DNA of 12,104 bases from Bacillota bacterium (GCA_023458995.1 JAEWVV010000050.1:1-12104); one strand, 5' to 3'; shown: positions 1 to 6,494, counted from the first letter of the stretch. Notes: generated by a model not told the origin, from the sequence alone. Numbers and translations: made by a program.

Positions 1-543
1 CTCTTAGATAATCCACGTCTTGGTTTGTTATTTACGAAAACAGAAAGAGAATTTTTAAGATTAAATGGGTATATGACCTTAGGTAAAGATGACGATATAA
101 AAAAACAGTTTAAGCTGTTATCAAGTCTTAAACTAAGACCAAGATTAGCACTTGATCTTTATCATAAAGAATTAACCTATTATATCGATACTCAAAAATA
201 TGACTTAGCTTTAATGAGTCATAAAAATTTAAGAGAGATCCTTTTAAAACAAAAGAAAGAACAAGCGAAAAAACTTCTTGAAGAAGCGGATTTAATCGTT
301 CAAATTTACATTCATAAAGATATATCACTGATTCCGCTACTCCTTGAAAAAGCAGAAAAAGAAGAACATATGCTCATTAAAGGCGTTCTTTATTACCGTT
401 TAGCAAAATTATCTTATTTTGCGAAAAAGAATAAAGATGTTGATCTCTATTTAAGAAGAGCAGAACCATTACTTAAGAAAACCACTTATGAACCCATTAT
501 TAAAAGTGCGTTCAAAGACTACCATATTCTAAATATAAAGTGA
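1..543 (+). CDS. Unrecognised helical protein, 5'-truncated by the window edge
   Basis: The frame is open from base 1 to a TGA stop at 541-543, so the visible part is about 180 residues and the true start lies upstream. The TTG at 25 is an internal possibility, but nothing before it resembles a good ribosome binding site. The protein is Lys/Glu/Leu-rich with alternating amphipathic helices, for example around YYRLAKLSYFAKKNKDVDLY near the end, which would suit a TPR-like or other helical-repeat cytoplasmic protein. I see no catalytic motif, signal peptide or membrane segment in this part. The stop is 8 nt before the start of the HPr-like gene, so the two are probably co-transcribed. I do not recognise the family. 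That it is coding is well supported by codon use and its tight junction with the next gene. Confidence 0.75.
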   Translation, partial: LLDNPRLGLLFTKTEREFLRLNGYMTLGKDDDIKKQFKLLSSLKLRPRLALDLYHKELTYYIDTQKYDLALMSHKNLREILLKQKKEQAKKLLEEADLIVQIYIHKDISLIPLLLEKAEKEEHMLIKGVLYYRLAKLSYFAKKNKDVDLYLRRAEPLLKKTTYEPIIKSAFKDYHILNIK

Positions 544-551
544 GGATTATC

Positions 552-812
552 ATGACATCATTTACGTATCAGATTTCTGACCCCATGGGATTTCATGCAC
601 GCCCTGTAGGATTTCTTGCAAAACTTGCAAGTCAGTCAAAAGCTTTAATTACCATTAAGTTTAACGATAAACAAGCAGATGCAAGACGTTTATATCAAGT
701 ACTAGGCTTAGGTATAAAAACTGGAGATACCATGACTTTAGAGATTGAAGGAGAAAGTGAACTCGAAGTTAAAGAAAAAATCCTTGATCTTTTTAAGGAA
801 CAACAACTCTAA
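552..812 (+). CDS. HPr-like phosphocarrier protein with Arg at position 46
   Basis: This 86-aa cytoplasmic protein has the length and pattern of HPr, the phosphocarrier of the PEP:sugar phosphotransferase system. The motif GFHARP puts the phosphorylatable His exactly at residue 15, followed by Arg17 and Pro18, as in canonical HPr. Starting at ATG 552 (rather than GTG 540) gives this numbering, and TGAGGA at 541-546 is a well-placed ribosome binding site. An ungapped alignment with the Ser46 region of Firmicutes HPr (NxK...VxxLGIxxGxT) places Arg46 (CGT, 687-689) where HPr kinase would phosphorylate Ser46. The pattern VLGLGI is kept just after it. The protein may therefore accept phosphate from Enzyme I but escape HPrK control; this is inference. 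It follows the unrecognised gene by 8 nt. No Enzyme I or PTS permease is in the window, so it may be the main HPr or a paralogue. Confidence 0.88.
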   Translation: MTSFTYQISDPMGFHARPVGFLAKLASQSKALITIKFNDKQADARRLYQVLGLGIKTGDTMTLEIEGESELEVKEKILDLFKEQQL

Positions 813-832
813 AAAAAACTATATATTTCATG

Positions 833-838
833 TATAAT
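833..838 (+). promoter_or_regulatory. Probable -10 box for the RpiR-type regulator
   Basis: A perfect TATAAT lies about 28 nt before the TTG start of the regulator gene. The expected -35 region falls around the TAA stop of the HPr-like gene (about 810-815) and does not match TTGACA well, so promoter strength is uncertain. No terminator hairpin separates it from the HPr-like gene, so read-through from upstream is also possible. Confidence 0.5.
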
Positions 839-853
839 AGAAGCGTACAGGAT

Positions 854-858
854 GGAGG
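854..858 (+). promoter_or_regulatory. Ribosome binding site that sets a TTG start at 867
   Basis: GGAGG here is 8 nt before TTG 867. The in-frame ATG at 852 overlaps this site and has only a weak purine stretch before it. The TTG start also gives an N-terminus (MNLLLKMRNV..LSPSER) that matches the usual start of RpiR family proteins. Confidence 0.7.
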
Positions 859-866
859 AATATATT

Positions 867-1706
867 TTGAATCTTCTTCTTAAAATGCGCAATGTTAAAG
901 ACTTATCACCTTCAGAACGTCACGTTGTTGACTACATATTTGACAATATTCAAGAAGTATCTAACATTGGAATTGTTGAATTATCGCAAAAGACATTTAC
1001 ATCAACATCCACAGTGAAAAGACTTTGTGCAAAGCTCGGTATAGATTCTTATATCGATTTTCGTATTCAACTTTCAATGGATTTAAAAGCGTATTTAAAA
1101 GAATCCATTATTAAAGAAGCAAGTATCCCCGTTAAGAAGCATGACTCGATTGAAGATATCATTAGAAAAGTTTCTTATTTTAATGCGAAATCGATTATTG
1201 ATAGTAGAGATATTAACAATAAAGATGTTTTCACGAAAGTCGTTGAGCTGATGACAAAAGCGAAACGTATGGAGTTCTTTGGTGTAGGACCATCAAACTT
1301 GGTTGCTAAAGATGCTGCATTAAAATGCTTAAGACTTGGTATTGACTCATCTGCTTATGATAATAAACTCGAGATGTTTATTAAAGCCAAAAGTTCAAAT
1401 GAAGATACACTCGCATTTTTAATTTCTTATACAGGTGAAACGGGTGACATCTTAGAAGTAGCTGAAGAACTTGCGATGCGTAATGTTCAAACAGTATCGC
1501 TCACAGGGTTAACCGATAACTCACTCATTAAATTATGTACCTATAATTTATTCGTAGACGCATCAGAGGGTGCAGACAGATTAGGTGCGATGTATTCAAG
1601 AACATCAACACTCAATGTCATCGATATTTTATTCACTGCATTTATTAATACCAATTACGAAGTTTATATGGAACGCGCACATCAAACATACGTTCCTAAA
1701 AAATAA
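867..1706 (+). CDS. RpiR/MurR family transcriptional regulator (HTH + SIS)
   Basis: This 279-aa protein has the standard two-domain RpiR layout. Residues 1-77 form the N-terminal HTH_6 domain, with LSPSER at 13-18 and the HTH at about 36-57 (TSTSTVKRLCAKLG contains the recognition helix). Residues about 120-260 form a SIS sugar-isomerase domain, with a first strand and phosphosugar loop at 136-143 (EFFGVGPS) and the typical ISYTGETGDILEVAEELA segment at about 187-203. Family members bind phosphosugars and repress or activate nearby sugar-use genes. Here the neighbours are an HPr-like protein and a lipoprotein, so the target and ligand cannot be read from context. Length is normal for the family and no key segment is missing. 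A hairpin terminator follows 5 nt after the stop. Family assignment is firm; the regulon is unknown. Confidence 0.92.
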   Translation: MNLLLKMRNVKDLSPSERHVVDYIFDNIQEVSNIGIVELSQKTFTSTSTVKRLCAKLGIDSYIDFRIQLSMDLKAYLKESIIKEASIPVKKHDSIEDIIRKVSYFNAKSIIDSRDINNKDVFTKVVELMTKAKRMEFFGVGPSNLVAKDAALKCLRLGIDSSAYDNKLEMFIKAKSSNEDTLAFLISYTGETGDILEVAEELAMRNVQTVSLTGLTDNSLIKLCTYNLFVDASEGADRLGAMYSRTSTLNVIDILFTAFINTNYEVYMERAHQTYVPKK

Positions 1707-1711
1707 AGAAT

Positions 1712-1735
1712 AAGCAACCAAAACGGGTTGCTTTT
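1712..1735 (+). terminator. Rho-independent terminator after the RpiR-type gene
   Basis: AAGCAACC (1712-1719) pairs perfectly with GGTTGCTT (1726-1733) across a 6-nt loop, followed by a short T-rich tail (TTTTAATTT). It begins 5 nt after the TAA stop at 1704-1706. The tail is interrupted, so efficiency may be moderate. Confidence 0.75.
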
Positions 1736-1762
1736 AATTTAGATTAAAGATTTTATATTCTA

Positions 1763-1796
1763 TTGACATTGTTTTATGATAAGGGTATTCTATAAT
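1763..1796 (+). promoter_or_regulatory. Promoter for the lipoprotein gene
   Basis: A perfect TTGACA (1763-1768) and a perfect TATAAT (1791-1796) are present but 22 nt apart, too far for one sigma-A promoter. Two workable pairings exist: TTGACA with TATTCT (1786-1791, 17-nt spacer) or TTGTTT (1769-1774) with TATAAT (16-nt spacer). Either would start transcription near 1798-1804, which rules out the upstream in-frame ATG at 1776 as the translation start. Confidence 0.65.
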
Positions 1797-1801
1797 CAAG
1801 T

Positions 1802-1814
1802 GTTCGATACGAAC
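1802..1814 (+). promoter_or_regulatory. Inverted repeat at the probable transcription start (possible operator)
   Basis: GTTCG-ATA-CGAAC is a perfect 5-bp inverted repeat with a 3-nt centre, lying just after the -10 box of the lipoprotein gene. It could be a repressor site or a small 5' UTR hairpin. It is short, and I see no second copy at the other promoters in the window. Confidence 0.3.
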
Positions 1815-1835
1815 GTAAGAAGCGGGGAATTTTTT

Positions 1836-4295
1836 GTGAAAAAACTCATTTTGTCATTAAGTGTGATATTTTTACTATCATGTTTTCTTTTTGCATGTAC
1901 AGGTGATCAAATCAATTTAGATGATATCGATATTGAAGCGATTGACCGTACCAATATTCCAGTAGGTACATATCAAATTCAGTATACGATTGATGACATC
2001 GTAAACCTCGTAGATAATCATGGAGCAAGCGTCTCATTCACTGTTGAAAACAGTGCAAATGAAGATGTCTTAGTCACTGGTTCAACATTTACTGTAGAAG
2101 CTAACGAGGTATATACAGTCAAAATTAAACTCACCGTAGGAGACAGATTTAAAGAAAAAACAATTACAGTTACTGCTGTAACAGTAGAAACAACAGTGCT
2201 TATAACATTCGTATTAAACGGTGGAAATGGATCATTTCCTGCATTAACTATGGATTACGGCACTACCTTAAACATCACTACCTCCCCAACCAAAGACGGA
2301 TTTAGATTTATGGGTTGGTATTTCGAAGATACACTTACGACACGTTATACAAATCAGATAATAACTTCAAACATTTCACTTTATGCAAAATGGGAACCTG
2401 TCGTTATCGAAACAGCAGTTGTATCTTTTTATACATCACTTGAACCAAACCAAGCACTAGACCAAGCACTCGATCAAACAGTAGTTTATGGAAGTTATGC
2501 GACGAGACCACAAGATCCTGTGATGGAAGGTTACACATTCATAGGTTGGTTTACTGATAGAATAGGTGGAGATGCATTCAATTTTGAAGCACATGCAATC
2601 TATCAAGATACAATCATCTTTGCACACTGGACAGAAATCATTACAAATTCAAAGATAGTGACTTATAACCTAAATGGAGCTTTTCAACCTGAGCCTATCA
2701 CTGAAAAAGTTGAAGTTGGTTCGTCACCTGTTGGACCAGATTATCAATTTACCTATGCAAATCATATCTTTCAAGGATGGTCAACAGATGAAGAAGCTGA
2801 AGTTGCTATGGACTTATCAAAAATGATCATTACAGATTCGATTACACTTTATGCAGTATGGCATATTGATTTTGAAGTGATTGATGGCACATCCTATTAT
2901 CAAGATCATATGGCATTTGAAAGACCTGAGATCAATGATGGTTTTGTGGAACAACGTTATCTCGTCTCTACATTTATGCATTTAACAGAAATAGAAAATG
3001 ATTTATCAATTGAAGAAGCACGCGTAAGTTATGGAATACTTTATAGTTCATTATCTGATGTTCCTAGTTATTACGATATCAACTCAAAACGTCACGATGT
3101 ATCATTTGATGAGTTTGATCAAATGATTACGATACCACTCTTAGAAATCTTGACAGATCCACTCCTAAGTGAAACCCAGTACAAAATGGTATCTTATGTT
3201 CGTTTTGAAACAACAATTGTCTATAGTGATGTCATCGATTTAAAAACATATATTCATGTACCAGAAGGTACAGCTATTGGCGCCAACTATATATTAAATG
3301 GAGGTTATTTCAAGTATGATTCTAATACAACTGCATTCAGACCTTCAATGTATATTGAAATCTTAGACGGTTTTGAGGCTAAACTTGATGGTAATACCTA
3401 TATCAGTTATTCACAGTTGATGCGTGAAGGTATCAGAAGACTAGTTACAAAAGAAATCGCTACAGGTAAAGAGTATCTTCATGTCTTTCATCTCGACTTC
3501 CAAACACCTCATGTTACGATTACTTTATCGAATTATACGGACTTAAGTGGGGATTTATTACCTGTTTATGGTATTGTTTTCCCATTTGAAGAGAATATTA
3601 ATTACCCAGTCTCTGAACTTGGTGTACTCTATTCAAAGACGCATCCATTCTTAAAACTAGATGTTCCTGGAGTTCATAAAAAACTAGCGAGCCTGATTCC
3701 TAATGAAAATAAATTTGAAACAAATAGTAGAATTGATTCATCTAGAGATGATATCTATGTGAGAGGTTACGCGATCATTAATGGTAAAGTATCCTATGCG
3801 AAGTCGATACATAAACTGGTATATAACAGTGCTTCAGAAGTGTATGAAACATTCGAGACTATTGATACAACCGAACTTAAGACAACCGAAGAATTTGGTA
3901 CATCAGCAAACTACACACCACAGATAAAACGTATTTATAAAGTTGTTGGAGACGAGATTACATATCAAGATTATCCCAATGAATTTACACTCACAGAAAA
4001 TGGTCAATACTTTGTAAGAAATAGTGATGGTACAGGAATGATCGATGATATTTTAATTATTGATGATTATCCAGATGTTACAGGCGTTAGCGAACTTGCT
4101 CAATATGTAGGTTCTGTATTGATCACATGTGATATGTATAACCCTGATTGGTATTATTCACTAAATGATGGCGATTTTGTTACATTACCTGCACAAATCA
4201 GACTCACTGTCCCAGGTTTCTATGAACTCTATTACCGCACAGGAGAAGGTATGGAAGTCATCAATTTTGAGATTGTTTCTGAAGCAACTGAATAA
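1836..4295 (+). CDS. Large surface lipoprotein with three InlB/Flg_new-type B-repeats
   Basis: The protein is 819 aa. GTG 1836 is chosen because GGGGA (1824-1828) lies 7 nt before it and the protein then opens with a classical lipoprotein signal peptide: Lys2-Lys3, a hydrophobic stretch, and lipobox LFAC with Cys21. LLSC ending at Cys16 is a second possible lipobox. An upstream in-frame ATG at 1776 would lie inside or before the promoter. Residues about 41-120 look like a beta-rich Ig/cadherin-like segment. Three tandem Listeria-Bacteroides (InlB B-repeat/Flg_new) units follow at about 123-187, 196-267 and 274-344, each with the F.GW pattern and an ending like LYAKW, FAHW or LYAVW. Residues 345-819 are beta-rich with no motif I recognise. 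It is likely anchored to the outer face of the membrane, perhaps for adhesion or matrix contact; that role is inferred only from the repeat family. The gene stands alone with its own promoter and a shared terminator. Confidence 0.9.
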   Translation: MKKLILSLSVIFLLSCFLFACTGDQINLDDIDIEAIDRTNIPVGTYQIQYTIDDIVNLVDNHGASVSFTVENSANEDVLVTGSTFTVEANEVYTVKIKLTVGDRFKEKTITVTAVTVETTVLITFVLNGGNGSFPALTMDYGTTLNITTSPTKDGFRFMGWYFEDTLTTRYTNQIITSNISLYAKWEPVVIETAVVSFYTSLEPNQALDQALDQTVVYGSYATRPQDPVMEGYTFIGWFTDRIGGDAFNFEAHAIYQDTIIFAHWTEIITNSKIVTYNLNGAFQPEPITEKVEVGSSPVGPDYQFTYANHIFQGWSTDEEAEVAMDLSKMIITDSITLYAVWHIDFEVIDGTSYYQDHMAFERPEINDGFVEQRYLVSTFMHLTEIENDLSIEEARVSYGILYSSLSDVPSYYDINSKRHDVSFDEFDQMITIPLLEILTDPLLSETQYKMVSYVRFETTIVYSDVIDLKTYIHVPEGTAIGANYILNGGYFKYDSNTTAFRPSMYIEILDGFEAKLDGNTYISYSQLMREGIRRLVTKEIATGKEYLHVFHLDFQTPHVTITLSNYTDLSGDLLPVYGIVFPFEENINYPVSELGVLYSKTHPFLKLDVPGVHKKLASLIPNENKFETNSRIDSSRDDIYVRGYAIINGKVSYAKSIHKLVYNSASEVYETFETIDTTELKTTEEFGTSANYTPQIKRIYKVVGDEITYQDYPNEFTLTENGQYFVRNSDGTGMIDDILIIDDYPDVTGVSELAQYVGSVLITCDMYNPDWYYSLNDGDFVTLPAQIRLTVPGFYELYYRTGEGMEVINFEIVSEATE

Positions 4296-4308
4296 GCTAT
4301 AAAAAAAG

Positions 4309-4336
4309 AAATCACTTGGACTCAAGTGATTTTTTT
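4309..4336. terminator. Bidirectional terminator between convergent genes
   Basis: AAATCACTTG (4309-4318) pairs with CAAGTGATTT (4323-4332) across a GACT loop, giving a perfect 10-bp stem. On the plus strand it is followed by T4330-4336. On the minus strand the A-run at 4301-4307 supplies the U-tract. It therefore serves both the lipoprotein gene (stop at 4293-4295) and the minus-strand reductase. The reductase TGA stop (4314-4312) lies inside the stem, so its last codons encode one arm of the hairpin. Confidence 0.88.
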
Positions 4337-5184
4337 GGATTTAAATAAGCATAGATCGCATCAGCCGCATTCATACCATCGTATGCAGCTTTTACGATTT
4401 GAAGTTTTCCACCGATGATATCACCAGCTGCAAATAATCCTGGGACGTTTGTCATATAATTTTCATCAACAACAAGACTATTCTTTTCGATAATAACACC
4501 GAGTTGACTTGCAAAATCAACAGAGCTTGGAGTACCTAACGCAATGAAGGCACCACTCACTTCATAGGTAGAAGAAGTTGTTTCAATTGCGGTAAGCTTT
4601 TCTGTTCCAGTAAACTTCGTGATTTTATCACTAACAACAGGAACATCCACTTCCACTTTAAGATCATTTCCATCGGTGAATACGGTGACATCGCTAGTCA
4701 TTTTTTTCAAATATTCAAGTTCATGTAACATGTAAGGGCCACATCCGATGAGTGCAATTTTCTTTCTTCTATAAAAGAATCCATCACAGGTTGCACACAT
4801 GCTAATACCTTTACCACGATATTGGTTAAATCCTGGTCTTCGCATGGTTCGTCTTTGTTTACCTGTGGCAAGTAAAACAGTTTTTGTCTCATAGTGGTTG
4901 TGCTGCGTAATGACTTCAAATGATTCTCCTAATGATTTTAACGAAATAACAGAATCAGTGATCACTTCAATCCCTAAATTCTTAGCTTGATTGATTCCGT
5001 TATTGATTAAGTCTTTACCGTTAATGGGCTCAACTAAGCCATAATAGTTTTCAACTTTATCGTCATAACCCTCAAGAGCTCCTAAGTCTTTACCAATAAC
5101 AAAGGGTTCAATTCCTTGTCTTTTTAAGTAGATGGCTGCCTGTATTCCAGCGGGTCCATAACCTATAATAATAACATCTTTCAT
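4312..5184 (-). CDS. Thioredoxin-reductase-like flavoprotein lacking NADPH motifs (FFTR-like)
   Basis: This 290-aa protein has the low-molecular-weight thioredoxin reductase fold. The FAD dinucleotide site is GYGPAG at 8-13, ATG at 106-108 is in the linker, the redox-active CATCDG has Cys130 and Cys133, and the second FAD motif is AAGD at 252-255. What is missing matters: the NADPH-binding loop, usually GGGDSA, reads GCGPYM (147-152), and the HRRxxxR stretch that binds the NADPH 2'-phosphate is replaced by VTVFTDGNDLKVEV. Flavoenzymes of this kind are known from Clostridium as ferredoxin-dependent flavin thioredoxin reductases (FFTR), which reduce thioredoxin with ferredoxin electrons. The gene is coupled to trxA by a 4-nt ATGA overlap, so its substrate is very probably that thioredoxin. 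The FFTR reading is inference; a degenerate NADPH-dependent TrxB or another pyridine-nucleotide-independent relative is the alternative. Confidence 0.9.
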   Translation of the reverse strand: MKDVIIIGYGPAGIQAAIYLKRQGIEPFVIGKDLGALEGYDDKVENYYGLVEPINGKDLINNGINQAKNLGIEVITDSVISLKSLGESFEVITQHNHYETKTVLLATGKQRRTMRRPGFNQYRGKGISMCATCDGFFYRRKKIALIGCGPYMLHELEYLKKMTSDVTVFTDGNDLKVEVDVPVVSDKITKFTGTEKLTAIETTSSTYEVSGAFIALGTPSSVDFASQLGVIIEKNSLVVDENYMTNVPGLFAAGDIIGGKLQIVKAAYDGMNAADAIYAYLNPKKSLESK

Positions 5185-5492
5185 AAATCAAGTAGTTTCT
5201 TTAATGTGTCCTTGGATTGTACACCAATGGTTGATTGATGAACTTTTCCGTTCTTAAAGACAATCATTGTTGGAATACTCATAATGCCTAATTCATCAGC
5301 AATTTCTGATTCTTCATCAACGTCTAGTTTTCCAATTTTTGCGAGATCTTTAATATCATTTGCTAGGTCTTCTAAGATAGGAGCAACTCTTTGACAAGGA
5401 CCACACCAAGTTGCCCAAAATTCAACAAGAACTGGACGATCACTTTTTAAAACTTCTTCTTCAAAATTGTTTGTTGTAAATGTACGTACCAT
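5181..5492 (-). CDS. trxA: Thioredoxin
   Basis: This is a 103-aa single-domain thioredoxin of normal length. WCGPC is at 29-33 with redox cysteines 30 and 33, the cis-proline is Pro74 in SIPTM, and the VEFWATW strand before the active site is typical. It acts in the cytoplasm as a general disulfide reductant, for example for ribonucleotide reductase and peroxiredoxins (family knowledge). The start is well fixed by a strong GAGGTGA ribosome binding site (plus-strand 5497-5503) 4 nt before the ATG. The stop overlaps the start of the downstream reductase as ATGA, so the pair is translationally coupled. A small oddity is Gln34-Arg35 after the CGPC, where Lys/Arg-Met/Ala is more usual. Confidence 0.95.
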   Translation of the reverse strand: MVRTFTTNNFEEEVLKSDRPVLVEFWATWCGPCQRVAPILEDLANDIKDLAKIGKLDVDEESEIADELGIMSIPTMIVFKNGKVHQSTIGVQSKDTLKKLLDL

Positions 5493-5520
5493 GATTTCAC
5501 CTCATATTGTTTTCATACCC

Positions 5521-5526
5521 ATTATA
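5521..5526 (-). promoter_or_regulatory. Probable -10 box for the trxA-reductase operon
   Basis: Read on the minus strand this is TATAAT, 28 nt before the trxA ATG. The expected -35 region (plus-strand about 5544-5549) is a poor match to TTGACA, so the promoter may be weak or need an activator. An inverted repeat (5538-5558) covers that -35 region. Confidence 0.5.
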
Positions 5527-5537
5527 AATAAAAGATG

Positions 5538-5558
5538 GTAAAAACGCTACCTTTTTAC
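5538..5558. repeat. Inverted repeat over the trxA -35 region
   Basis: GTAAAAA (5538-5544) and TTTTTAC (5552-5558) form perfect 7-bp arms around a 7-nt centre. It lies just upstream of the minus-strand -10 box, where a regulator of the thioredoxin pair could bind. The arms are A/T-rich, so chance is a real alternative. A second near-palindrome (TTCTTT-AG-AAAGAA, 5561-5574) follows directly. Confidence 0.35.
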
Positions 5559-5640
5559 ACTTCTTTAGAAAGAATCTTTTTCGATGATGCACTCCACAAA
5601 TGAAATCAACGTCATGATATTTGGTGCGCTACTTTCATAA

Positions 5641-5671
5641 GTATCTTTAACATGATATAATGTTAAGGTAC
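5641..5671. promoter_or_regulatory. Inverted repeat over the ECF operon -10 box (possible operator)
   Basis: TTAACAT (5647-5653) and ATGTTAA (5660-5666) are perfect 7-bp arms around GATATA. Allowing one bulged T (5644) and one T-G pair, complementarity extends outward to 5641 and 5671. The element is centred on the -10 box, so a dimeric repressor bound here would block transcription. It lies at or before the transcription start, so it probably acts as DNA rather than RNA. The bound protein is unknown. Confidence 0.4.
5653..5661 (+). promoter_or_regulatory. Extended -10 promoter for the ecfA1 operon
   Basis: TGA-TATAAT (TGnTATAAT) is a full extended -10 element, with TATAAT at 5656-5661. The -35 position (5633-5638, TTTCAT) matches weakly, as is common for extended -10 promoters. 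Transcription would begin near 5668, leaving a leader of about 20 nt with AGGTGA (5679-5684) as the ribosome binding site. Confidence 0.65.
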
Positions 5672-5690
5672 GAAATGTAGGTGAACACAC

Positions 5691-6494
5691 ATGATAAAAG
5701 TAAGCGATTTAAGCTTTTCATACAATCAAGATGATGAAGCTTTAAAACGGGTTAGCCTCAAGATTGATAAAGGTTCTTGGGTGTCCATATTAGGACATAA
5801 TGGTTCCGGTAAATCAACGCTATCGAAATGTCTCGTTGGTCTTTTAGCACCCACATCGGGTGAAATTTATATTGATGGTCTTTTGTTAGATGAAAAGAAC
5901 CTTCCAGAAATCAGAAAAAAGATAGGTATCGTTTTCCAAAATCCCGATAATCAGTTTGTCGGTGTTACGGTTAAACACGATATCGCTTTTGGTTTAGAAA
6001 ATCAGTGTCTTCCTCATGATTTGATGATGGAAAAGATTATGCATTATGCAAAATTGGTTAACATGGAAGACTTTTTAAGTAAAGAACCACATCAATTATC
6101 GGGTGGACAAAAACAAAGGGTTGCTATCGCTGGTGCGCTTGCGATGGAACAAGATATTCTTATTCTTGATGAAGCAACTTCAATGTTAGATCCTGAAGGA
6201 ACAAAAGAAATCGTTGAACTCATTAAATATTTAAATCAATCTCTTCAAAAAACGATTATTACGATTACACACGATCTTTCATTTGCAGGATTGAGTGATC
6301 GTCTCATTGTTTTAAAGGATGGAGAAATTATTCTTGAAGGTACACCTAAAGAAGTTTTTAGAGAAGAAGAAAAACTAAAATCTTCTCACTTAGAACTTCC
6401 TTTTGGTTTAGCACTTTATAATGACTTAGCTAAAGATCCAAACACGGATCCCAAACTTTTGGAGGCACTATGGGCATTCAATTCAAAGATGTAA
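5691..6494 (+). CDS. ecfA1: ECF transporter energy-coupling ATPase EcfA1
   Basis: This is a 267-aa ABC ATPase of the energy-coupling factor type. Walker A is GHNGSGKST (35-43), Q-loop Gln83 lies in FQNPDNQFVGVTVKHDIAFG (typical of EcfA1), the signature LSGGQ is at 136-140, Walker B ends in Asp160-Glu161, and the switch His is 194. It pairs with EcfA2 and EcfT on the cytoplasmic face of the membrane to drive interchangeable S-components for vitamins or metal ions. No S-component is encoded here, which fits a shared (group II) module. It is the first gene of the operon, and its 3' end overlaps ecfA2 by 25 nt. Confidence 0.95.
   Translation: MIKVSDLSFSYNQDDEALKRVSLKIDKGSWVSILGHNGSGKSTLSKCLVGLLAPTSGEIYIDGLLLDEKNLPEIRKKIGIVFQNPDNQFVGVTVKHDIAFGLENQCLPHDLMMEKIMHYAKLVNMEDFLSKEPHQLSGGQKQRVAIAGALAMEQDILILDEATSMLDPEGTKEIVELIKYLNQSLQKTIITITHDLSFAGLSDRLIVLKDGEIILEGTPKEVFREEEKLKSSHLELPFGLALYNDLAKDPNTDPKLLEALWAFNSKM

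Noticed and set aside
128..328. Minus-strand reading frame of 66 codons inside the first gene
   Set aside because: It is antisense to a well-supported coding frame, has no ribosome binding site and no recognisable protein features.
1763..1796. TTGACA and TATAAT as one consensus promoter
   Set aside because: The 22-nt spacing is outside the normal 16-18 nt range, so each box is more likely paired with a weaker partner.
1776..1835. ATG 1776 as the lipoprotein start
   Set aside because: It would lie within the promoter region, before the likely transcription start, and would put 20 residues ahead of a classical lipoprotein signal peptide. GTG 1836 has a good ribosome binding site.
4707..4919. 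Second minus-strand reading frame inside the reductase gene
   Set aside because: It is a shifted frame within a gene whose own frame has clear FAD and CATC motifs.
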